Assembly (NCBI RefSeq): GCF_003337555.1
Contig: NZ_QPJK01000010.1
Coordinates: 186,001 to 250,000, forward strand
Reading direction: 5' to 3'
Source of the DNA: Pseudorhodoferax soli
GTDB lineage: Bacteria; Pseudomonadota; Gammaproteobacteria; Burkholderiales; Burkholderiaceae_C
DNA: 64,000 bases
The notes under the pieces: generated by a model
What the model was told of the DNA's origin: nothing
Databases searched by the model: none
The model's input: only the letters and a program-made list of their open reading frames with translations
Program-made: the position numbers and the translations under genes
Shown: piece by piece, positions 58,140-64,000 of the stretch
Layout: the number at the start of each line of letters is the position of its first letter
Numbering within the stretch: position 1 is the first letter of the stretch

Positions 58140-58759
58140 AAAAGACAAACATGTCGTTGGCTCGCGGCGCGAGTTCAGATTCTGCGCCTGGTCTCAAGCC
58201 TGCTGTAGCCTTCGGAAATCAAAAAGCGGCCGAGAAAAGTATCAGAGATAAGCTTGCAATTATCGAAGGCGCTATAAAGGCTTATGCGAAAGAAAAGGTG
58301 GCGAAGTCTTTGGAAGGCCTTCCTCCCACGAAGCGCCAATTCTACTTATGGACACCCATAACCGCATCAGGAGAGAAGTTAAGTACAAATAATCCTGATA
58401 CCGCTAAGCAATATCCGCCATTGCTGATGCGCATTGAGTCTGCCATTGAACTGATACGTCTGGAGCGGGGCCGCATAGCCATCACGCCTTCAGTCAAAGA
58501 GGATTCCTTGGCAGCCGCGAGGCGGTCATCCTCCCTGCACAAAGCTTTACGCGAAATTGCGGAGCGCGAGCTCATTGCGCAGCGTAGGCTCGTCCAGATG
58601 GCGAAGCAGGAGTTGGAGAACGCTCAGGCATCGCTTAACTCGACGCAAAAGGAGGCGGCAGCCTTGCAGAAAAACCTACGAGCTGAAATTGCGGCCTTGA
58701 GCGCTGAGAACTCTCGACTGGTCAAGCTGAACAAAACGGTCGTTCTGCTCAAGCGATGA
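58136..58759 (+). CDS. Small coiled-coil protein (gene 3 of module)
   Basis: This 207-aa protein has a Lys-rich N-terminus (NQKAAEKSIRDKLAIIEGAIKAYAKEKV), a middle part with GLPPTKRQFYLWTP, and a long heptad-repeat coiled coil from about residue 140 (REIAERELIAQRRLVQMAKQEL...) to the end. It has no recognisable catalytic motif. Its place between the second and the last recombinase, with four-base overlaps on both sides, is like the small tnpC gene of Tn554. A scaffold that pairs with the zipper of gene 4 is a reasonable guess. Confidence 0.75.
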   Translation: MKKTNMSLARGASSDSAPGLKPAVAFGNQKAAEKSIRDKLAIIEGAIKAYAKEKVAKSLEGLPPTKRQFYLWTPITASGEKLSTNNPDTAKQYPPLLMRIESAIELIRLERGRIAITPSVKEDSLAAARRSSSLHKALREIAERELIAQRRLVQMAKQELENAQASLNSTQKEAAALQKNLRAEIAALSAENSRLVKLNKTVVLLKR

Positions 58760-60045
58760 ACTCCCGTTTCAAGCTTTCTTTGGTCGAGTGCGGCGGGGGC
58801 TCATTCGCCGCTATTTTATATGATCTCCAGCGCTGTAGAGTGGTATGGGAAGTCACTGACTACGCCGAAAATCTAATTTCCATCCTTCATTTCAAGCCGA
58901 CTAGTATTCATCAGGAGATTGGGCATCTCCGCGTATTTTGGGCGTATTTGCACGCGCACGGCATTGCTATCGAGAAGTTCACAGACCGCGACCTGACTGG
59001 GTTTCGGGACTATATTACTAGGAGCGCCGAGAATAGTCCGGCGCGTCGTCAGCATCGACCGAAAGCTGCGAAAAAGACAGCTAACGCTAAGTTGACGCGT
59101 GTCTATGATTGGCTGATATGGCTTCAAGAAACTGGGCGCATTTCAATAAATTCCATCGGTCGAATTGGTGCGAGGGTGCAGAGTGCGTTGAATGGCAGTA
59201 GTTTGTCCTATCACGCAAAGGAGAATCGGAAATTGCGGCTGGAGGATAAGTATCCTCTCCTTCACGAGGAGAGCGACAGTCGGAGTAAGCACACCGTTGC
59301 TTCATTCATTCCAACTGAGGAAACCGTTGACCTACTGCACGAGACCTTTTTTTCGAAAGGTTCAACAAGCCACATTCGGCATCGAAATTCAATGATGGTC
59401 GATTTTGTAGCTTATTCCGGTTTCAGGAGGAACTCAATGAGGTCGCTAAAAGTGGAGCAATTCATCGGTGATGACTACTTGACTAGAACATCCGACACCG
59501 TAACGATAAGGCCAGCCGAGCAGAAGTTTGGTTACCAAAACACTTTCGATATCCCGGTCGTTTTGCACAACAATATGCGTGCTTTCATCCTTACCGAGCG
59601 CGCGCAATTGCTTCGCGACAAGGGTAAAAACGAATCTGTGGCGAAGGGATTTGTCTTCCTTTCTGACAGGAATTGTACGCCTTTGGACGGGAGAACGATT
59701 ACCGCTATCGTTTCCGGAGCTATGCGTGCTAACGGGGCGCCGAAAGGAGCAGCCGTTCACGCGTTTAGAGCTAAGTATGCGGTGGAAGCTACAGAAGATG
59801 AATTCGAAGATCGTCGAGAGCGAGGGTTGGATACGAGTGAAGACACAATAAGTCGTGCGGTGGCCGTTAAGCTGGGGCACTCTAACCCGGAGTCACAAAG
59901 GGCGTACACAGCCCGCCATGCTTCAATAGAGCTGGTAGGAGCAAAGTCTAGACGAATACGAAAATTAGATGAGCTGAAGGAGGAGAATGAGCGATTGCGT
60001 CTAGAGAACGATAGGTTGCTGCAGCAATTAAAAGACAGCAGGTGA
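58756..60045 (+). CDS. Tyrosine recombinase with C-terminal leucine zipper (gene 4 of module)
   Basis: This 429-aa integrase has an N-terminal SAM-like core-binding domain (RDLTGFRDYITRSAE) and a full catalytic set: Arg in AYSGFRRNSMRSLKV (about 222), HAFRAKYAVE (His335, Arg338), KLGHSNPESQRAYTARH (His375) and nucleophile Tyr384. The last 35 residues (LDELKEENERLRLENDRLLQQL) are a near-perfect leucine zipper, unusual for this family, and could dimerise with itself or with gene 3. It overlaps gene 3 by four bases (ATGA). About 75 residues between HAFR and the tail are longer than in phage integrases. Confidence 0.87.
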   Translation: MNSRFKLSLVECGGGSFAAILYDLQRCRVVWEVTDYAENLISILHFKPTSIHQEIGHLRVFWAYLHAHGIAIEKFTDRDLTGFRDYITRSAENSPARRQHRPKAAKKTANAKLTRVYDWLIWLQETGRISINSIGRIGARVQSALNGSSLSYHAKENRKLRLEDKYPLLHEESDSRSKHTVASFIPTEETVDLLHETFFSKGSTSHIRHRNSMMVDFVAYSGFRRNSMRSLKVEQFIGDDYLTRTSDTVTIRPAEQKFGYQNTFDIPVVLHNNMRAFILTERAQLLRDKGKNESVAKGFVFLSDRNCTPLDGRTITAIVSGAMRANGAPKGAAVHAFRAKYAVEATEDEFEDRRERGLDTSEDTISRAVAVKLGHSNPESQRAYTARHASIELVGAKSRRIRKLDELKEENERLRLENDRLLQQLKDSR

Positions 60046-60285
60046 TGAACACATTGTTCTTGATGAGCATTGGTACATCGCTCTTTCAACAGCCCGTCGC
60101 TCGCCAGTCTTCAGGCGCCAAGGGTCGCGGCGGTTCTGTTGTATTGACGTGACGAGGGCGGACACCTGCGTTGCTCTCCGCCGTGTGATCGTCTCGTCGG
60201 GTTGTGTGGGTAGGCTCGGCGCCGTACGTCTGCGCAGTCTGAAAATAGGGATAGCATCAGGTCCAACACAAAGGCAAGGACGTCA
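60046..60285. other. Non-coding gap behind the recombinase module
   Basis: These 240 bases show no frame with a ribosome site. GC is higher than in the recombinase genes. The end, AAGGACGTCA, is the ribosome site of the next gene. No hairpin with T-run is seen. Confidence 0.5.
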
Positions 60286-60861
60286 ATGGCGGTAGGTCTT
60301 CAGGACGCGGTCATGCTGCGCAAGTGTGCTTACAAGGTCCTGGGTTGGTGTCGATTCGGTGCCTTGCTCATGGTCGCGACATTGTGTCTCTCGCGGTTCA
60401 GCACCCAGTCTACGGACGGCCTGCCGACGCTGGCAGCTGCGCTTCTGACCGTGTTCGCCGCGACTACTAGCCTTCTGTACAACCGAGCGAGGGCGTACTC
60501 AGCGGGGCCGCTCCAGCGGAGAACATTGCACGCGGCCGAGCAATGCCTGCGCGCTACGCTTCTCCTGGTGGTCGGGGTGTCTGCCGCGTCCGCTGTCTTG
60601 TACTGGTTGCCCGACCAAAGCGGCCGGTTCTTCACCTCCAAAGATGGTGACAGCTTAGTTGCTTTGGTGCTCACGGCGCCTGCTGTGATGCTTCTTGCCT
60701 TCTCGGGCTGGCTCTATGTAGGGGCGCTGCAGACTCTGCTACCGAACATGATTACGCCACTCCGCACGCGCATCCGGTACCGCAGGGAATTGGAGCGTAG
60801 GCGGGTGAAGTCATCAACAGACCTCGGCGAGAAGGCACGGTCGACAACTAAGGACGTGTGA
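60286..60861 (+). CDS. Four-helix hypothetical membrane protein (cargo)
   Basis: This 191-aa protein starts at an ATG with AAGGA five bases upstream. Hydrophobic stretches lie near residues 22-40 (FGALLMVATLCLSRF), 45-65, 88-108 (ATLLLVVGVSAASAVLYWL) and 122-148 (SLVALVLTAPAVMLLAFSGWLYVGAL), with basic tails. The end KARSTTKDV is positively charged. There is no recognisable domain, so the topology suggests only a small inner-membrane protein. It is a separate transcription unit from the recombinases and is cargo of the element by position. Confidence 0.65.
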   Translation: MAVGLQDAVMLRKCAYKVLGWCRFGALLMVATLCLSRFSTQSTDGLPTLAAALLTVFAATTSLLYNRARAYSAGPLQRRTLHAAEQCLRATLLLVVGVSAASAVLYWLPDQSGRFFTSKDGDSLVALVLTAPAVMLLAFSGWLYVGALQTLLPNMITPLRTRIRYRRELERRRVKSSTDLGEKARSTTKDV

Positions 60862-61082
60862 CCTGTGTGGGCCCTTGCTTAGCCAGAACAGCTACGCCCA
60901 TCGGTCCGTAGGCGCCCTCTCGCCTTGGCTCGTATATCATCCTGACACTGGCCTTCGCTGCAGGCCTGCACGCTCACAGAGCGAAGCCAATCGAGGCTGC
61001 GGCGGTTGGCTTGGTTCTGACCAAGGCGTTGATGCTGGTTGTGTGGGCGCAGTCCGGCTTGACGCCCTGGAGATCAGCAACC

Positions 61083-61556
61083 ATGGCAAGTCCCTTGACA
61101 TCCAAGCAGATTGCGTATCTGCGCAGCGATGCGAAGAATATTGCGCGCGAGCAAAGTTGCCCCCTTACTCAAGCGCAAGACGAGATTGCGAAGAGGCATG
61201 GCTACAAGAATTGGGCATTGCTCGTCCGGTCTAACCGACTGGAGAGGCAAGCAGAGCCGTTGTCGAATGCGGGTCGGAGCAAGTCCAAATTTCTCGCTTC
61301 TGGCGAGCGAGCCGATTTGCTTCGGTGGTTTAAGAGTAAGCTTGAGACGGGCGTATCCCAAGGTGAAATTGCCCCCGCGCTTTCAAAGACAGAGCGTCGT
61401 CTGGTGGCATTACTGTTTTTTGGTTTTAATCGAAGAATCATCCCGCTCGCGCGAATTTTTGGGCACACGGCGTTGTCTTCGGTTTATCTCTACCTGAAGG
61501 TATCAGACCGAGCACCGCGACCACCTTTCGTCTCAGCAAGCGATAGAAAACCATGA
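61083..61556 (+). CDS. Hypothetical cargo protein, 157 aa
   Basis: The ATG at 61083 has GGAG ten bases upstream. The N-terminus TSKQIAYLRSDAKNIAREQSCPLTQAQDEIAKRHGYKNWALLV is a short helical module seen at the start of many mobile-element proteins (basic helices followed by GxxNWxxL). The C-terminal half (RADLLRWFKSKLETGVSQGEIAPALSKTERRLVALLFFGF) is helical with no known motif. It might be a DNA-binding accessory protein. An upstream ATG at 61011 lengthens it by 24 residues but has no ribosome site. Confidence 0.55.
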   Translation: MASPLTSKQIAYLRSDAKNIAREQSCPLTQAQDEIAKRHGYKNWALLVRSNRLERQAEPLSNAGRSKSKFLASGERADLLRWFKSKLETGVSQGEIAPALSKTERRLVALLFFGFNRRIIPLARIFGHTALSSVYLYLKVSDRAPRPPFVSASDRKP

Positions 61557-61691
61557 AGGCTTCTCTACCAATAGACGGCGCTGGCGTTGTAGTCTATTCG
61601 CCGGCAGCGTCGGTCTCCATATGTTGGTGAGAGCCTCAGAATAAACCTCTACGCGTTCCCCGCAATAAACACTTAGACCGAACGGTGCTAT

Positions 61692-61877
61692 CTAGACGGA
61701 AACTACCAACCCATTGCGGGCAATCGCGGCTCGGCCCATCATTTCAGCGGCGGCTCGCCGGGGCCAGCATTCGTAATCTTGCTGCGAGTGAATTGAGCCA
61801 ATATATAAGGGCAAGCCGTTGATGTTGCCTAGAGGCCGTCGCGCTGACGGCAGTACGGGCGTTGTGAAGTCCCTCAT
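61692..61877 (-). CDS. Possible 61-aa protein behind dnaE2
   Basis: A leftward frame from an ATG at 61877 encodes MRDFTTPVLPSARRPLGNIN and then PLYIGSIHSQQDYECWPRRAAAEMMGRAAIARNG, whose amino-acid mix (Tyr, Ile, Gln, Trp, Met) looks more protein-like than noise. No clear ribosome site is present, and the frame also extends upstream toward dnaE2. I do not recognise it; it may be a remnant. The region 61557-61691 between it and the cargo gene holds only the inverted repeat at 61570-61598. Confidence 0.3.
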   Translation of the reverse strand: MRDFTTPVLPSARRPLGNINGLPLYIGSIHSQQDYECWPRRAAAEMMGRAAIARNGLVVSV

Positions 61878-61993
61878 GGCCCGGCTAACCAGGCGGACTT
61901 CAACCAAGCATGCTTGTGAAACAGGCAGTGGTCGACTGACCGACAGTCCGAACCGCCAAGCTACGCGCGAAAGACCAGTCCCGGCACTTGCGG

Positions 61994-63955
61994 TCAACGA
62001 AAGTCGCGTGAGGCAGTCTCCAGGTCGCCAAGCATTGGCGTGAGGTCTTCTAGCTTGCGAGCGATGAGGCTGCAGGCATCCCCAGCTCGTTGCCACTGGC
62101 CATGTACTGCAAGTAGACGAGAGCGAAGAAGCTCCTTTGGCTGTGCATCTCTCACGCTTGGCCAGACGATGACCTGGACATTGCCTGTCTCGTCCTCGAG
62201 GCTGACGAAGACGACTCCCTTGGCGGTTTCAGGTCTCTGTCTCAGGGTGACGATTCCGCAAAACGATGCCGCGATGCCGTTGCGCCTCCTCATCAACTGT
62301 GAGGCCGTCACGAAGCGGCGCTCGTCCAGTTTGGGCCGCAGAAGCTTCATCGGGTGGCTCCGCAACGTCAGCCCCAACGTGCGGTAGTCCCAGGTCACTT
62401 CTTCGCCCTCGGGCGCTGCCCGCAGTTCAAGCACCGGTTCATCCACAGGCGCCTGCCTCAGCAGCATTGGCGGGCGGCGCAACGCGGCTGCATCCCATAC
62501 CTGCTGACGGCGATGCCCGCTCAGGCTGCGCAGCGCATCTGCGCCCGCGAGCTGCCGCATGTCCTGGTGCTCTAGTTCAGCCAGGCGGGCCAGCTCCTCG
62601 GCGCTTTCGAAGTAGGCCTCGTCCCTGGCCCGAACGATGCGGTCGGCAACATCTTTCTTGAAGCCGTCGACCATGCGGAGGCCGAGTCGGACCGCGGGCT
62701 GGTGTTCGATGTTTTCCATCGTGCAGTCCCACTCGCTGGAGAGAACATCGGGCGGCCGTACCTCGACCTGGTGCCGCTGAGCATCCTGCACAAGCTGGCT
62801 TGCACTGTAGAAGCCCATGGGCTGGCTGTTGAGCAGTCCACACAGGAACTCAGCTGGGTAGTGACACTTCGCCCAGCAGCTGGCGTAGACCAGGATGGCG
62901 AAGCTGGCTGCGTGGCTCTCCGGAAAGCCATACGAGCTGAAGCCCTTCATCTGCTCGAACACATTGCGTGCGAAGTCCTCGGTGTACCCGCGATCCACCA
63001 TGCCGCCGATGATGCGCGGCTCGTACTTGTTCAAGCTGCCTGTCCGGCGCCACGCAGCCATCGCCCGTCGCAGTCCGTCCGCTTCGCCAGGCGTGAAGCC
63101 GGCGCAGAGGATCGCCAGCTGCATGCACTGCTCCTGGAACAGCGGGACGCCAAGCGTGCGCCCCAAGGCCTTCTCAATCTCTGGGCTCGGGTAGGTCACC
63201 GGGACCGTTCCGTTGCGCCGCTCCAGGTATGGATGTACCGAGCCACCTTGGATCGGACCGGGCCGCACGATGGCCACCTGCACCACTAGGTCGTAGAAGC
63301 GTTGGGGGCGGTGCCGCGGCAGCATGCTCATCTGCGCGCGGCTCTCCACTTGGAATGTCCCCACCGTGTCTGCCTTGCAGATCATCTTGTAGGTGACCGG
63401 GTCTTCAGACGGGATGTCCTGCATTTCGAACACGTGCCCCTTGCGCTGGCCAATGAGGTCCAGCGTCTTCCTCAGTGCTGTGAGCATGCCCAGGGCCAAG
63501 ACGTCGACCTTCAGCAGCCCCATGAGGTCCAGGTCGTCTTTGTCCCACTGGATGACCGTGCGGTCAGGCATCGACGCGTTCTCGATGGGAACGAGGCGGC
63601 TCAAGGGCCCTGACGTCAGGACGAATCCGCCGGTGTGCTGCCCGAGGTGGCGGGGGAAGCCCAGCAGTTGCTCCGTCAACGTGCGCAGCTGCTTCACGAG
63701 CAGGCTGTCCTTGTTGAGCCCTGCCTCCGTCACCAGGTCGTCGGTAAGGTCCAGCTCCCACGAGCTTGTGCCCTTGGCCAGTACGTCCAGAGTTGTCTTA
63801 TCGAGGTCGAGCGCTTTTCCGACGTCACGCAGCGCGCTCTTGGGCCTGTAGCTCGCCACCGTGGCCGTCAATGCGGCGCGGTCGCGACCGTATTTGGCGT
63901 ACAGGTACTGGATGACCTCTTCACGTCGCTCGTGTTCGAAGTCGACGTCTACGTC
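61994..63955 (-). pseudogene. dnaE2: Error-prone DNA polymerase DnaE2, N-terminally truncated
   Basis: The leftward frame encodes 653 residues of DnaE2, the translesion polymerase that works with ImuA and ImuB in SOS mutagenesis. It starts abruptly with DVDVDFEHERREEVIQYLYAKYGRDRAALTATVASYRPKSALRDVGKALDLD, retains DLMGLLKVDVLALGMLTALRK (third catalytic Asp), GPIQGGSVHPYLERR, VPLFQEQCMQLAI, GFPESHAASFAILVYAS and the OB-fold end. Full-length DnaE2 is about 1050 aa, so roughly 400 N-terminal residues (PHP and half of the palm) are absent. An in-frame TGA stands directly before DVDVDF. The palm Asp pair is the very first thing left, so activity is unlikely unless the window edge is an assembly break. 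Confidence 0.8.
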
Positions 63956-64000
63956 TCATGTGGAACCCGGAGGCCGACGAGCAAGCAGACTGAGAAAAAA
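63956..64000. other. Sequence beyond the dnaE2 break
   Basis: These 45 bases do not continue dnaE2 in any frame and end in AAAAAA. They could be the end of another inserted element or contig-end noise. Too little is present to identify it. Confidence 0.5.

Larger units (their letters stand above)
53926..61691. mobile_element. Integrative element in comM with a four-gene recombinase module (right end not located)
   Basis: Foreign DNA begins at the comM break near 53926 and has much lower GC than the host (24 of 60 at 56101 against 46 of 60 at 19201). It opens with four overlapping rightward genes (54014-60045): three tyrosine-recombinase-like proteins and a coiled-coil protein. Two short unknown genes follow. 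The first 88 bases hold a small inverted repeat (CGTCC-acgaa-GGACG at 53965-53979) and a -10-like TACTAT at 53990. Another inverted repeat, AATAGAC/GTCTATT, lies at 61570-61598. The missing 5' part of comM is not in the window, so the true right end and its attachment site lie beyond or were lost; 61691 is a provisional limit before dnaE2. Confidence 0.65.

Noticed and set aside
61570-61598. AATAGAC/GTCTATT inverted repeat as the right end of the comM element
   Set aside because: No copy of the comM junction sequence or of comM 5' coding follows it, so it cannot be shown to be the boundary.
61819-62043. 74-aa rightward frame near the end of dnaE2
   Set aside because: It overlaps dnaE2 antisense and has no ribosome site or recognisable composition.

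Overview
The window is chromosomal DNA of a high-GC betaproteobacterium, most likely of the family Comamonadaceae (Variovorax/Acidovorax/Polaromonas relatives). The reasons are the very GC-rich coding (a 60-base line at 19201 has 46 G+C), a GTP-type PEP carboxykinase, a methionine synthase split into two genes, many orphan Bug (TctC) solute receptors and an S-adenosylhomocysteine riboswitch. The genus is inference; no rRNA or tRNA gene is present to fix it.

Layout. 1-13.7 kb holds housekeeping and small-molecule genes: a partial MFS carrier divergent from an ArgP-like LysR regulator, a thioredoxin-fold protein, a metallophosphoesterase, another LysR regulator, a ChrB-N/MFS pair, pckG, ilvA with a tiny membrane-protein gene behind it, and a large twin AAA+ ATPase. 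13.7-25.7 kb is one tight leftward run recC-recB-recD-rhodanese-recQ-DUF1810, a recombination-repair operon. At 25.8 kb lies the N-terminal half of methionine synthase (homocysteine methyltransferase); its C-terminal half (pterin, B12 and activation domains) is 21 kb away at 47.9 kb, behind a well-formed SAH riboswitch.

The interval between the metH halves is accessory metabolism. It has a GGDEF-EAL protein, an alpha/beta hydrolase, a phosphoribosyltransferase, a GntR-linked ABC importer with a RutB-like amidohydrolase (31.3-35.4 kb), and two leftward sugar-acid/organic-acid operons. One is linked to a LacI regulator (HisD-like dehydrogenase, SDR, LacI, two Bug receptors, HpaI aldolase; 35.4-41.4 kb). 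The other is linked to a GntR regulator (Bug receptor, IlvD/AraD dehydratase, RraA-like lyase, Bug receptor; 41.8-46.3 kb). Each of the three regulators has a palindromic candidate operator at the promoter of its own operon. A VapBC-type toxin-antitoxin pair follows.

After metH come a glycine-zipper envelope protein, a strong terminator, a PEP-CTERM/exosortase-associated acyltransferase and comM (yifB). comM is cut at about codon 70 by foreign DNA of much lower GC (24 G+C in the 60-base line at 56101). This DNA starts with four overlapping genes: a degenerate tyrosine-recombinase-like protein, two tyrosine recombinases with intact catalytic residues, and a small coiled-coil protein. It then carries two short unknown genes. 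The window ends in a dnaE2 gene that is itself cut exactly at its catalytic Asp motif. This four-gene integration module in comM is the strongest candidate for an incompletely described system in the window.
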